In this document: positions 23,746-32,664 of the stretch, one piece after another
Position numbering within the stretch: the stretch's first letter is position 1
How the letters are laid out: the number at the start of each line of letters is the position of its first letter
NCBI RefSeq assembly: GCF_900129465.1
Contig: NZ_FSRA01000002.1
Coordinates: forward strand, 1,550,001-1,614,000
DNA from: Chitinophaga niabensis
GTDB taxonomy: Bacteria; Bacteroidota; Bacteroidia; Chitinophagales; Chitinophagaceae
Length of the DNA stretch: 64,000 nucleotides
Direction of reading: 5' to 3'
The notes under the pieces: model-generated
The model's database searches: none
What the model saw: the letters and a program-made list of their open reading frames with translations, nothing else
Told to the model about the DNA's origin: nothing
Program-made: the position numbers and the translations under genes

Positions 23746-26454
23746 ATGCATTACTCTACCACGTTCCGAATATTGTCCGGCATCAGTGTTGTGCTGGTTG
23801 CTGGAATATTGACCATTGGTTGCGGGAAACGCAAGCCCGTTGACTACAGCACAGAAGTAAAACCCATCCTTAATAAACATTGTATCAGTTGCCATGGTGG
23901 TGTAAAGCAAAATGGCGGCTTTAGTGTGTTGTTCCGGGAAGAAGCTTTGGGCAATACAAAAAGCGGTCATCCTGCCATTATTCCCGGCGATGCCAAACGT
24001 AGTGAATTTATTCGTCGCCTGCACAGCAGAGATCCCAAGGAAAGAATGCCATATAAGTCGGCTCCCCTCAAAAAAGAAGAGATTGAAATACTCACCCGCT
24101 GGGTAGAGGAAGGAGCGCAATGGGGAGAACACTGGGCCTATATTCCTCCAGAGAAGCCTAAGGATACAGCTGCGAACATCGACTTCTATATTAACGGCAA
24201 ACTGGAAGAAGAGGGTTTAAAGCCAGCTCCCCAGGCTGATAAACTCACCCTGTTGCGCAGGGTAAGTCTCGACCTTACAGGTTTGCCTCCCACCACTGCC
24301 ATGCAGCAATCTTTTATGGCAGACAGCAGTGAAAGAAGTTACGAAAAAGTAGTGGACAGTTTGCTGGCCTCTCCTCATTACGGAGAACGCTGGGCAGCCA
24401 TGTGGCTGGACCTTGCCCGTTTTGCAGATTCCAAAGGATATGAAAAAGATGCACAACGCCAGATCTGGCGATACAGGGATTGGGTGATCGATGCATTTAA
24501 CAACGACATGCCTTATGATCAGTTCACGATTGAACAACTCGGGGGCGATCTTTTGCCGGATGCAACAGAATCACAGATAACGGCTACCGCCTTCCACCGT
24601 AACACTATGAATAATGACGAAGGCGGAACACAGGATGAAGAATTCCGTACTGCCGCTATCATTGATCGCGTGAATACTACGATGGAAGTTTTCCAGGGTA
24701 CTACTATTGCCTGTGTGCAATGCCATAGTCACCCTTATGATCCGTTCCGTTTTGAGGATTATTATAAACTGATGGCCTTCCTCAACAATACGAGGGATGA
24801 AGATACCCCGGGAGAGTATCCCACACTGCGGTTCTATGACAGCATAGGAAGGAAACAGGTGGATACGGTGATCGGCTGGATCAGCAAACATGGTAACAAA
24901 GCAGAAGAAAAAGAAATGCAAGCATTCCTGCGTACACTGGAACCTAAGATCCATGCGCATGATTGTGATGAGTTCATCAACGGTAACCTGGCAGATACCA
25001 AATATTTAGGGATCAGGAATGGCGGCAGCTGCCGTTTGAAGAATGTGCCTTTGAATGGCCGTACACATTTATATATGTATTACTGGACGGGTAATAAAGG
25101 CAGTTCCATAGAGATCCGGATTGATAGTTTAAATGGGCCGGTTATTGCCAGGCAACCTCTTCCGGACCCCCAGGGGGCCAAAGTAGCGGACATTCCCATT
25201 CCGGCTATTGAAGGAAGGCATCACCTTTATTTTATTTTTAAGAACAGTACTATCAAACCGGACCAAACAGTGTGCAGTGTGGAATGGATGGCTTTACGCG
25301 GAGACCTTCCGGGAAAAAGCGCTCCGGGGTATAAGCAAATGGAAAATGCTTACTGGAAAGTAGTGAATAGTCATCCTGAAAGTGTGCCGGTGATGGTGGA
25401 AAATCCGAAAGAGATGTTCCGCGAAACATATACTTTCGAAAGAGGTAACTGGTTAGTGAAAGGTGTGCTGGTACAACCTGATGTACCTAAAGTATTGAAC
25501 CCTTTCCCTGCCAATGCACAACGCAACAGGCTTGGGCTTGGCCAATGGATGGCCAGCAAACAGAATCCGCTCACGGCGCGTGTAATGGTGAATCGTTTAT
25601 GGGAACAATTGTTTGGAACAGGCATCGTGGAAACACAGGAAGATTTTGGTACACAGGGTTTCCTGCCTTCGCATCCTGCTTTGTTGGACCATCTTGCCTA
25701 CCAGTTTATGAATAAACATCGATGGCGGATGAAGGCCTTGTTAAAAGAAATGGTGATGTCTGCTGCCTACCGTCGTGATTCCCGCAGCTCAGCTGAGTTG
25801 CAGCAAAAAGATCCGGCCAACAGATGGCTGGCACATGGCCCGCGATTCCGTTTAACAGCTGAGCAGGTGCGTGACCAGGTATTGGCTGTAAGCGGATTGC
25901 TGAGTGAAAAAATGCATGGCCCGAGTGTGATGCCGTACCAGCCGGAAGGGATCTGGCAGGCAGTATATAATGGCCAGCGTTGGAAGCTCAGTGAAGATGG
26001 TGACCAATATAGAAGAGGGGTGTATACTTATATCAGGAGAACCAGTCCTTACCCTTCCATTGTTACTTTCGATGGTTCCAGCAGAGAGGTATGTTTACAA
26101 CGCAGGATTCGTACCAATACTCCTTTGCAGGCATTGGTAACGTTGAATGATCCGGTGTTTGTAGAGGCTGCACGTAATCTTGCACTCTGGATGAGGTCTT
26201 CCGGAGGCAAAGATCAGAAGGCATGGATCAGTGAGGGATACAAACTGGCGATGTATAAAGAGATCACACCTGCTAAATTGGCCATTCTATCTAAACTATA
26301 CACACAGGCTTTCGATAAGTTTAAGAATGACCCGGCGGCGGCAGCTTCCTTAGCAAATTGCAAGGATGATATGCCGGCGGTGGGAGAACTGGCTGCATTA
26401 ACTGTAGTGGCCAATGCGATCATGAACCTGGATGAATTTTTATCAAAATCTTAA
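23746..26454 (+). CDS. Planctomycete-type cytochrome c lipoprotein (PSCyt1-PSCyt2-PSD1 with CBM6-like insert)
   Basis: 902 residues. Lipobox near residue 26 (LTIGC), then a PSCyt1 domain with a haem motif CISCH (46-50), a PSCyt2/DUF1549 domain near 140-350 (SLDLTGLPPT, HYGERWAAMWLDLARFADSKGYEKD, and a second haem-like CVQCH), a jelly-roll segment near 415-515 resembling CBM6-type sugar-binding modules (IEIRIDSLNGPVIA, HHLYFIFK), and a PSD1/DUF1553 domain to the end (NPLTARVMVNRLWEQLFGTGIV, LQALVTLNDPVFVEAAR). Proteins of this class are abundant in Planctomycetes and believed to act in oxidative breakdown of complex carbohydrates or alcohols. It leads a four-gene operon with DUF1501, a TIM-barrel protein and a second cytochrome. 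Confidence 0.9.
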   Translation: MHYSTTFRILSGISVVLVAGILTIGCGKRKPVDYSTEVKPILNKHCISCHGGVKQNGGFSVLFREEALGNTKSGHPAIIPGDAKRSEFIRRLHSRDPKERMPYKSAPLKKEEIEILTRWVEEGAQWGEHWAYIPPEKPKDTAANIDFYINGKLEEEGLKPAPQADKLTLLRRVSLDLTGLPPTTAMQQSFMADSSERSYEKVVDSLLASPHYGERWAAMWLDLARFADSKGYEKDAQRQIWRYRDWVIDAFNNDMPYDQFTIEQLGGDLLPDATESQITATAFHRNTMNNDEGGTQDEEFRTAAIIDRVNTTMEVFQGTTIACVQCHSHPYDPFRFEDYYKLMAFLNNTRDEDTPGEYPTLRFYDSIGRKQVDTVIGWISKHGNKAEEKEMQAFLRTLEPKIHAHDCDEFINGNLADTKYLGIRNGGSCRLKNVPLNGRTHLYMYYWTGNKGSSIEIRIDSLNGPVIARQPLPDPQGAKVADIPIPAIEGRHHLYFIFKNSTIKPDQTVCSVEWMALRGDLPGKSAPGYKQMENAYWKVVNSHPESVPVMVENPKEMFRETYTFERGNWLVKGVLVQPDVPKVLNPFPANAQRNRLGLGQWMASKQNPLTARVMVNRLWEQLFGTGIVETQEDFGTQGFLPSHPALLDHLAYQFMNKHRWRMKALLKEMVMSAAYRRDSRSSAELQQKDPANRWLAHGPRFRLTAEQVRDQVLAVSGLLSEKMHGPSVMPYQPEGIWQAVYNGQRWKLSEDGDQYRRGVYTYIRRTSPYPSIVTFDGSSREVCLQRRIRTNTPLQALVTLNDPVFVEAARNLALWMRSSGGKDQKAWISEGYKLAMYKEITPAKLAILSKLYTQAFDKFKNDPAAAASLANCKDDMPAVGELAALTVVANAIMNLDEFLSKS

Positions 26455-26464
26455 TTGTCTCCAT

Positions 26465-27964
26465 ATGTCTGAGAAATTGATCAGGGAAGCAAATGAAAGA
26501 GCGGCGAAATATTTTTCGCGCCGTCATTTTTTGCAGGATTTTGCTGCTGGTATTGGTGCTACGGCTTTGGGTTCTTTAATAGGAGGATGTAATATCTTTT
26601 CTTCTTCCGGGAACGCCGCAGGAGCAGGCATGCCACAAAGCCTGAATCCGCTGGACCCTAAAGCGCCGCAGTTTCCTGCAAGGGCTAAGAATGTGATCTA
26701 TCTGCATATGGCAGGCGCACCTTCGCAACTGGAAATGTTTGATTATAAACCAGACCTGCAAAAGCTGCATAACCAGCTTTGCCCGCAATCTTTATTGCAG
26801 GGAAAGAAATTTGCGTTCATTCGCGGCGTACCTAAAATGCTGGGCCCGCAGGCGAAATTTCAGCAGCATGGGGAATCCCGCCAATGGGTATCTGATTACA
26901 TGCCACATTTTTCCACGATGGTGGATGAGGTGAGCTTTCTGAAAGGGGTACATACAGATCAGTTCAATCATGGCCCTGCGCAGTTATTCATGCATACGGG
27001 CAGCGCACGTTTGGGAAGGCCCAGCATTGGTGCCTGGGTAACTTATGGTTTGGGATCAGAGAACAGTAACCTGCCAGGGTTTGTGGTACTGACCTCTGGT
27101 GGTAAAACACCTGATGCCGGTAAAAGTGTATGGGGCAGTGGTTTCCTTCCTTCTGTTTACCAGGGTGTGCAATGCCGTTCCAAAGGAGATCCGGTATTAT
27201 ATATCACAGATCCTGAAGGTATGGACCGCGACATGCGTTACCAATCCATACAGGCGATCAATGAAGTGAACAAGCTGGAGTATGAAACATTTGCAGATGC
27301 AGAAACATTGTCCCGCATCTCTCAATATGAATTGGCCTACAAGATGCAGATCTCTGTGCCGGGGGTAATGGATATCAGTGATGAACCGGAATACATTCAA
27401 CAGTTGTACGGAACAAAACCAGGGCAGGAATCCTTTGCCAACAACTGTTTGCTGGCTCGTAAGCTGGTAGAGAAAGGGGTCCGTTTTGTGCAGTTGTTCG
27501 ACTGGGGATGGGATGCACATGGTACAGGAGAAGATACTGCCATTGACCTGGGCATGCGTAATAAATGCACAGAGATCGATAAACCGATCACCGCCTTGCT
27601 AATGGATCTGAAACAACGTGGGTTGTTAGATGAAACGCTGGTGGTATGGGGTGGAGAATTTGGCCGTACGCCAATGCAGGAAAACCGTGAAGGTAAAGAA
27701 ATGCCTTTCCTCGGCCGTGATCACCATGCGGAAGCATTTACGATGTGGATGGCAGGCGGCGGTATCCGTAAAGGATATACCTGGGGTGAAACAGATGAGA
27801 TCGGTTTCAGTGTAGTGAAAGGAAAAGTAGCGGTGCATGATATTCATGCCACTATGCTGCAACAGCTGGGTTTTGACCACGAAAAATTAATTTATAATTT
27901 CCAGGGCCGTCCATTCAGATTAACGGATGTAGAAGGGCACGTTATACATGAAATACTAGGTTGA
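26465..27964 (+). CDS. DUF1501 family protein (sulfatase-like fold), Tat lipoprotein
   Basis: 499 residues from the ATG at 26465, 10 bp after the preceding stop; a frame upstream overlaps the preceding gene and is less likely. The N-terminus has a twin-arginine signal, SRRHFLQDFAAGIGATALG, ending in a lipobox-like LIGGC. DUF1501 features follow: AKNVIYLHMAGAPSQLEMFDYKP, GESRQWVSDYMPH, QLFDWGWDAHG, VVWGGEFGRTP and GRDHHAEAF. The fold is related to alkaline phosphatase/sulfatase enzymes. These proteins nearly always accompany PSD1 cytochromes, as here. Folding before Tat export suggests a bound cofactor or metal. The reaction is not known to me. Confidence 0.88.
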   Translation: MSEKLIREANERAAKYFSRRHFLQDFAAGIGATALGSLIGGCNIFSSSGNAAGAGMPQSLNPLDPKAPQFPARAKNVIYLHMAGAPSQLEMFDYKPDLQKLHNQLCPQSLLQGKKFAFIRGVPKMLGPQAKFQQHGESRQWVSDYMPHFSTMVDEVSFLKGVHTDQFNHGPAQLFMHTGSARLGRPSIGAWVTYGLGSENSNLPGFVVLTSGGKTPDAGKSVWGSGFLPSVYQGVQCRSKGDPVLYITDPEGMDRDMRYQSIQAINEVNKLEYETFADAETLSRISQYELAYKMQISVPGVMDISDEPEYIQQLYGTKPGQESFANNCLLARKLVEKGVRFVQLFDWGWDAHGTGEDTAIDLGMRNKCTEIDKPITALLMDLKQRGLLDETLVVWGGEFGRTPMQENREGKEMPFLGRDHHAEAFTMWMAGGGIRKGYTWGETDEIGFSVVKGKVAVHDIHATMLQQLGFDHEKLIYNFQGRPFRLTDVEGHVIHEILG

Positions 27965-27967
27965 TCT

Positions 27968-28882
27968 ATGCATCTCGACAGAAGGAATTTCCTTAAACAA
28001 TCCGCCATGCTTGGCACCGTTTCTCTTTTACCCGCATTTGCAAAAGCAGCGCACGCGGCGCCTGGTTTCAAATTGCTTATAATGGCTACCAACTGGGGTT
28101 TCCCCGGTACTATCGACGACTTCTGCAAAAAGGCAAAAGATGCAGGGTACGATGGTATTGAAGTATGGTGGCCCAATGATGCGAAAGCGGCAGACGACCT
28201 TTTTGCTGCTTTGAAAAAGCATGAGCTGGAAGTAGGTTTTTTATGTGGCGGCAGCGGTTCTGATTATACGAAACATGCCGAACAGTTTGAAGCAGCTATC
28301 AATGCAGCTACGAGCCAGAAGATAAAACGCCCTGTGTATATCAATTGCCATTCCGGTAAGGATTACTTTTCTTTTGAACAGAACTGTAAACTGATAGACA
28401 TGACCACGCGTGTTTCACAACTCTCCGGTATCCCGGTGTATCATGAAACACATCGTTCACGCATGTTGTTTGCAGCACATGTGGCACGCCGGTTTATAGA
28501 AGCGATGCCTGCGTTACGTTTAACGCTGGACATTTCCCACTGGTGTAATGTACATGAATCCCTTTTGCAGGACCAGGCAGAAACAGTAGCGATCGCTTTA
28601 TCCCGCGCAGGACATATCCATGCGCGCATAGGCCATCCTGAAGGGCCACAGGTGAATGATCCCCGTGCTCCGGAATGGGAAGGTGTTGTAAAAGCTCACT
28701 TTGCCTGGTGGGATGAAATTGTAAAACATAAACAGGCTACCGGGGAAGTACTCACTATACTTACTGAATTCGGTCCTCCTGACTATATGCCCACGTTGCC
28801 CTATACCCGTCAGCCGGTGGCCAATCAATGGGATATCAATGTGCATATGATGAAACTTTTAAAATCGCGATACGGCAAGTGA
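27968..28882 (+). CDS. Tat-exported sugar phosphate isomerase/epimerase-like TIM barrel
   Basis: 304 residues. Twin-arginine signal LDRRNFLKQSAMLGTVSLLP, cleavage near AHAA (about residue 31). The rest is an AP-endonuclease-2/xylose isomerase-like barrel: ATNWGFPGTIDDFCKKAKDAGYDGIEVWWPND, YINCHSGKDYFSF, VYHETHRSR, LTLDISHWCNVHE, HIHARIGHPEGPQVNDP and LTEFGPPDY contain the histidines and acids typical of the metal site. It starts 3 bp after the DUF1501 stop. It probably isomerises or lyses a sugar derivative in the periplasm, after the cytochrome/DUF1501 step. Confidence 0.87.
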   Translation: MHLDRRNFLKQSAMLGTVSLLPAFAKAAHAAPGFKLLIMATNWGFPGTIDDFCKKAKDAGYDGIEVWWPNDAKAADDLFAALKKHELEVGFLCGGSGSDYTKHAEQFEAAINAATSQKIKRPVYINCHSGKDYFSFEQNCKLIDMTTRVSQLSGIPVYHETHRSRMLFAAHVARRFIEAMPALRLTLDISHWCNVHESLLQDQAETVAIALSRAGHIHARIGHPEGPQVNDPRAPEWEGVVKAHFAWWDEIVKHKQATGEVLTILTEFGPPDYMPTLPYTRQPVANQWDINVHMMKLLKSRYGK

Positions 28883-30288
28883 TCAATTTATTACAGTCTG
28901 CTCCACAGGGGAGCTGGAGTTTATTTATAGGCCGCTTTCACCCGCTGCTGGTACATCTTCCAATAGGGATCCTGATCGTAGCTTTTATCCTGGAATGGAT
29001 GAGCCGCCATCGCCGCCTGGCTTTTGTGGGAGCTTCCGTATTACCGATACTGATCTTTGGTGCAGCATCTGCCATCGCAGCCTGTATTGCAGGTTACCTC
29101 TTATCGCTTTCCGGGGGATATGAAGAACGTGCTTTGGACCTGCATATGTGGATGGGGATAGGCGTTGCCGTTATTGCCACTTTACTTTGCGTTTTAAGGA
29201 GATATGCCATTTTCAGGAAGAGCTGGTTATGGGTTTCTTCAGGGATGATCATCCTGCTTTCAGTGGCAGGGCACCTCGGTGGCAATCTCACACACGGAGA
29301 AGATTATCTCTCTGCTGCCATGCCATTCGGTCAACGTGCTGCGGCTGCAACGGGCATTGCCAATATTGAAGAGGCCAAAGTATATGACGACCTGATCAAA
29401 CCGATATTAGAGCAGAAATGTATGAGCTGCCATAATGTTGGTAAGCTGAAAGGAGGACTGAGACTGGATAGCATGACGCATATCCTGAAAGGCGGAGAGA
29501 ATGGGCCGGTGCTGAAAGACAGCATGCCGGAGCTGAGCGAAATGTATAAACGACTGGTACTTTCTGATAATGATGATAAACGTATGCCACCTAAAGGCAA
29601 ACCACAGCTGAGCCCTAACCAGGTGGAATTAATTTATTGGTGGATCGCACAAGGTGCATCTGCTACTGCGAAAGTAAAAGAACTTCGTAAATCTCCGAGG
29701 ATAGAGTTGGTGCTGGAATCCCTGCAACCTTCTTCAGGCCCGGGAAATCATCCCTTCATACCAAAAGAAGAAGTCAGCAAAGCGGCTGCTTCCAAAGATG
29801 TAGATACCTTAGAGGCTTTAGGCCTGAAAGTGATGCCTGTAGCGGCAGGTAATGGATTTGTGATGGTGAACGCCGTGAATGCATCTGCCTTTGATAATAA
29901 ACAGGCAGCGTTATTATTGCCCCTGAAATCACAGATCGTATGGCTGAAATTATCCAATACACAGGTAGGTGATTCTGCGATGAAGATCATTGCGCAATTG
30001 CCTGAACTGACGCGTTTGCAATTGGAGAACACGGCTATTACAGATGCGGGTTTACAGGAACTGGCTGCCTGTAAACAACTAAAATACCTGAACCTTGTAG
30101 GAACGAAAGTAAGCGATAAAGGCCTGCTGGCTTTACAGAAAATTAAAGGCTTGCAGGAGTTGTTTGTGTATAAGACAGCTGTAACGGCGGCGGTGTTTAA
30201 AGCATTCCCGGATACAAAAATAGATACGGGAGGTTATAAGATGCCAGTGCTGGAAACGGATACGATGGTGTTTAGGAAAGCGAAGTGA
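28879..30288 (+). CDS. Membrane c-type cytochrome with DUF2231-like N-terminus and LRR tail
   Basis: About 469 residues from a GTG at 28879 whose last bases overlap the TGA of the preceding gene (GTGA), implying translational coupling; an ATG at 28828 lies inside that gene. Four membrane helices near 15-140 (FHPLLVHLPIGILIVAFILEW is the DUF2231 signature) precede a PSCyt1 haem domain with CMSCH and RMPPKGKPQLSP, and the C-terminal 150 residues are leucine-rich repeats (LTRLQLENTAITDAGLQELAACKQLKYLNLVGTKV style). It would pass electrons between the operon's periplasmic cytochrome and the membrane. Its 3' end forms copy 1 of a 70-bp tandem duplication. Confidence 0.87.
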   Translation: MINLLQSAPQGSWSLFIGRFHPLLVHLPIGILIVAFILEWMSRHRRLAFVGASVLPILIFGAASAIAACIAGYLLSLSGGYEERALDLHMWMGIGVAVIATLLCVLRRYAIFRKSWLWVSSGMIILLSVAGHLGGNLTHGEDYLSAAMPFGQRAAAATGIANIEEAKVYDDLIKPILEQKCMSCHNVGKLKGGLRLDSMTHILKGGENGPVLKDSMPELSEMYKRLVLSDNDDKRMPPKGKPQLSPNQVELIYWWIAQGASATAKVKELRKSPRIELVLESLQPSSGPGNHPFIPKEEVSKAAASKDVDTLEALGLKVMPVAAGNGFVMVNAVNASAFDNKQAALLLPLKSQIVWLKLSNTQVGDSAMKIIAQLPELTRLQLENTAITDAGLQELAACKQLKYLNLVGTKVSDKGLLALQKIKGLQELFVYKTAVTAAVFKAFPDTKIDTGGYKMPVLETDTMVFRKAK

Positions 30289-30377
30289 TGTGTTCTTTAA
30301 ATAATTGATGCCGGTGTTGGAAAAAGGATACGATGGTGTTCAGGAAAACGAAGTGATATATTTTTTAAATAATTGAT
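30240..30377. repeat. 70-bp tandem duplication at a convergent gene junction
   Basis: Copy 1 (30240-30309) carries the last codons and stop of the cytochrome gene; copy 2 (30307-30377, one extra base, roughly 87% identical) carries, on the other strand, the last codons and stop of the nucleotidyltransferase gene. In copy 1 the minus strand still reads LFKEHITSLS plus stop, close to the real LFKKYITSFS; in copy 2 the plus-strand frame is shifted. Confidence 0.85.
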
Positions 30378-31101
30378 CCAGCGGTTCGATGCTCTCCTGT
30401 GTGGAAGGTATTGCAGCCGCTTTTTCTTTGCAGAACGCGATCGTATCTTTGAGCCATGCATGCAGCAAAGGCACTACAGGTACGATCGTTTTCTCCGAAG
30501 CAGATTGTTTTATCTCCAGTAAACGTTCCACTTCATTCTGCCATGCCTGATCTCCTACGAGGGTACGCAGTAAACGAAATTCCATGGGTGGAAGTACTTC
30601 GTTCTCTATGATCCAGAGGCAGGCCAGGATGGACCGCAGGGCATAGAAATATCTTTTCAGTTTCACCTCATTACCGCTGAGATCATTTTCAAAAGTACTG
30701 AGGGCTATATTCAGATAATGATGGCAACCAGGCCGGCTGGCAAAATAGACCGGCATCAGGTACTCCATGTCTTTCAGGAAAGCAGGGTCTGCTTTATAAC
30801 AGATCGGAGATTGCAGCCATTCATATAAAGGAGGGTTGGATTTGAGGAAAAGCTGCAGCGCTTTACGGATATCCCATCCGCTAACGTCCAGTACTTCATT
30901 TACCGGAAGTTCTATCACATCGCGGCGGTCGCGGATGCTCAGGTAATGTTGTACAGGGGCTGCGTAAATAAAACGCACATCATAGTCACTATCCGTTCCG
31001 GGAAATCCCCAGGCCCGGCTACCGGATTCGCAGGCGTATAAGATCTTCACGCCATGTTCCTGTTCGATCCGGTTCAATTGTTCTTTGATGATATCTTCCA
31101 T
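30340..31101 (-). CDS. Predicted nucleotidyltransferase, RlaP/YcgL type
   Basis: 253 residues. The polymerase-beta-type nucleotidyltransferase motif is near residues 24-45: ACESGSRAWGFPGTDSDYDVRFIY, with GS and two catalytic aspartates in DSDYDVRF. The following YLSIRDRRDVIELP, DVSGWDIRKALQLFLKSNPPLYEWLQSPI match the family known as predicted nucleotidyltransferase PF10127 (RlaP), sometimes linked to RNA repair. No RNA ligase is adjacent here. The C-terminus lies in copy 2 of a tandem duplication. The target of nucleotide transfer is unknown. Confidence 0.85.
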   Translation of the reverse strand: MEDIIKEQLNRIEQEHGVKILYACESGSRAWGFPGTDSDYDVRFIYAAPVQHYLSIRDRRDVIELPVNEVLDVSGWDIRKALQLFLKSNPPLYEWLQSPICYKADPAFLKDMEYLMPVYFASRPGCHHYLNIALSTFENDLSGNEVKLKRYFYALRSILACLWIIENEVLPPMEFRLLRTLVGDQAWQNEVERLLEIKQSASEKTIVPVVPLLHAWLKDTIAFCKEKAAAIPSTQESIEPLDQLFKKYITSFS

Positions 31102-31151
31102 AGTCAGATTTATAACGCGCCCATACCTGTTACAGTATGAGCGCTATAAAT

Positions 31152-32432
31152 TTAACTATATTGTTTGTTTTGCGGGCGATTATTCCACTTGCGGTTTGCA
31201 TTATGGTGCTGTTTCTTCTTTGCCTGTACCTGTTGGGAGGAAGACTGGCGCAGGTTCACACCTTGCGCTGGTTTTACAGGCACGGGGGACTGACTCATCG
31301 GGTAAGGATGGTCTGTTATCACCGGAATGCTCTGTGCAATCAGTTTGGTGATATCCTTCAGGTAGGCCCTTTCTTCGTCATCACAGAAAGAAATGGCAAT
31401 ACCACTGGCACCGGCACGGCCTGTTCGTCCAATACGGTGAACATAGGTTTCCGGTACATTAGGGATCTCGAAATTGAATACATACGCGAGGTTATCTACA
31501 TCAATACCCCTTGCTGCGATATCGGTAGCAACGAGGATGCGGATCTTTCCTGCTTTAAAGTCTGTAAGTGCCCGCTGACGGGAGTTTTGAGACTTATCGC
31601 CATGAATGGCGTTGGCGGAGATATTCACTTTGTTCAGTTCTTTCGCCACTCTGTCTGCCCCGTGTTTGGTCCTGGTAAATACCAAAGCGCTGTTGATGTC
31701 CGGGTTTTTCAGCAGATGGATCAGTAGAGAACGTTTCGAGTTCTTATCTACAAAATACATGCGCTGCTCTACCTTTTCAGCCGTGGAAGAAACCGGTGTT
31801 ACCGATACTCTTACAGGGTTGGTGAGGATGGAGTTGGCCAGGTGGGCGATTTCATCCGGCATGGTAGCAGAGAAGAACAGGGTCTGGCGTTTCTCTGGTA
31901 ATTTGGTGATCACTCTCTTTACATCATGAATAAAACCCATGTCCAGCATGCGGTCTGCTTCATCCAATACAAACTGGTGAATGTAACGGAGATTGATATG
32001 CCCTTGCTGCCAGAGGTCCAGTAAACGGCCCGGGGTAGCGATCAGGATATCTGGTCCATTCCTCAGGGCTTGCACCTGTGGGCCTGCGGAAACACCACCA
32101 AAGATCACGAGGTGTTTAAGACCGGTATGGGCACCATATTCTGAGAAGTTCTCAGCTATCTGGATAGCGAGTTCGCGCGTAGGCGTTAAGATCAATGTTT
32201 TAATATGCCTGCTGGGCGTTTGCTCCGTTTGCTTTTGTTTGTATAACAATTGCAGGATAGGGATAGCAAATGCTGCGGTTTTACCGGTACCTGTTTGTGA
32301 ACAGGCCAGGAGGTCTTTTTGCCCTAATACCACCGGAATGGCCTGGGACTGGATAGGCGTAGGCGTAGTATAGCCTTGTGTTTCAAGCGCGCGCAAAATA
32401 GGCGCGATGAGACCTAAATTCTCGAATGACAA
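31152..32432 (-). CDS. rhlE: DEAD-box ATP-dependent RNA helicase, RhlE-like
   Basis: 426 residues with the helicase core: Q motif (FENLGLIAPILRALETQGYTTPTPIQSQAIP), Walker A (SQTGTGKTAAFAIP), PTRELA, DEAD in VLDEADRML, SAT in FFSATMPDE, and motif VI HRIGRTGRAG. After residue 370 the tail is basic and rich in Q, N and K (QVQAKKKQHHNANRKWNNRPQNKQ), typical of RhlE-type proteins, and probably binds RNA. The family remodels ribosomal and messenger RNA, often at low temperature. A promoter sits about 150 bp upstream, so the mRNA has a long leader, as cold-shock helicase genes do. Confidence 0.92.
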   Translation of the reverse strand: MSFENLGLIAPILRALETQGYTTPTPIQSQAIPVVLGQKDLLACSQTGTGKTAAFAIPILQLLYKQKQTEQTPSRHIKTLILTPTRELAIQIAENFSEYGAHTGLKHLVIFGGVSAGPQVQALRNGPDILIATPGRLLDLWQQGHINLRYIHQFVLDEADRMLDMGFIHDVKRVITKLPEKRQTLFFSATMPDEIAHLANSILTNPVRVSVTPVSSTAEKVEQRMYFVDKNSKRSLLIHLLKNPDINSALVFTRTKHGADRVAKELNKVNISANAIHGDKSQNSRQRALTDFKAGKIRILVATDIAARGIDVDNLAYVFNFEIPNVPETYVHRIGRTGRAGASGIAISFCDDEERAYLKDITKLIAQSIPVITDHPYPMSQSPVPVKPAQGVNLRQSSSQQVQAKKKQHHNANRKWNNRPQNKQYS

Positions 32433-32584
32433 TATGTTTTATTTTAAGTTTAAAATGATGCTAACAACCCTGACCTTATAAGAAGAGAAGGATGGCTAGA
32501 TTGTATATCCACACATCATTTTAAGTGAACCAAATTGCGGAGGGAATTACCTTATCAGCAAGGAGGGGATATAAAAATATGACG
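32433..32584 (-). promoter_or_regulatory. Long 5' leader of the DEAD-box helicase mRNA
   Basis: About 145 nt between the predicted transcription start (near 32580) and the ATG, without a reading frame. Long leaders of this kind in cold-shock helicase genes act as thermosensitive or autoregulatory RNA; that role here is inferred from position only. Confidence 0.45.
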
Positions 32585-32617
32585 CAAAGGTACACCTAAT
32601 TGGTTAAACGAGCAAAA
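32585..32617 (-). promoter_or_regulatory. Promoter of the DEAD-box helicase gene
   Basis: TACCTTTG (32585-32592) with TTTTG 20 bp upstream (32613-32617): a complete Bacteroidota -7/-33 promoter. The -33 element is one arm of the preceding gene's terminator hairpin. Confidence 0.75.
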
Positions 32618-32640
32618 CCCACCGTTTTTGGTGGGTTTTG
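32613..32640 (-). terminator. Terminator of the SDR gene
   Basis: CAAAACCCACC pairs perfectly with GGTGGGTTTTG around a 6-nt loop, 25 bp after the SDR stop codon. Confidence 0.8.
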
Positions 32641-32664
32641 TAACTGTTAAAGTATTTTAACAGA

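Noticed and set aside
31137..31727. 196-codon plus-strand frame opposite the DEAD-box helicase
   Set aside because: Fully inside the helicase coding region, with helicase motifs intact on the minus strand.
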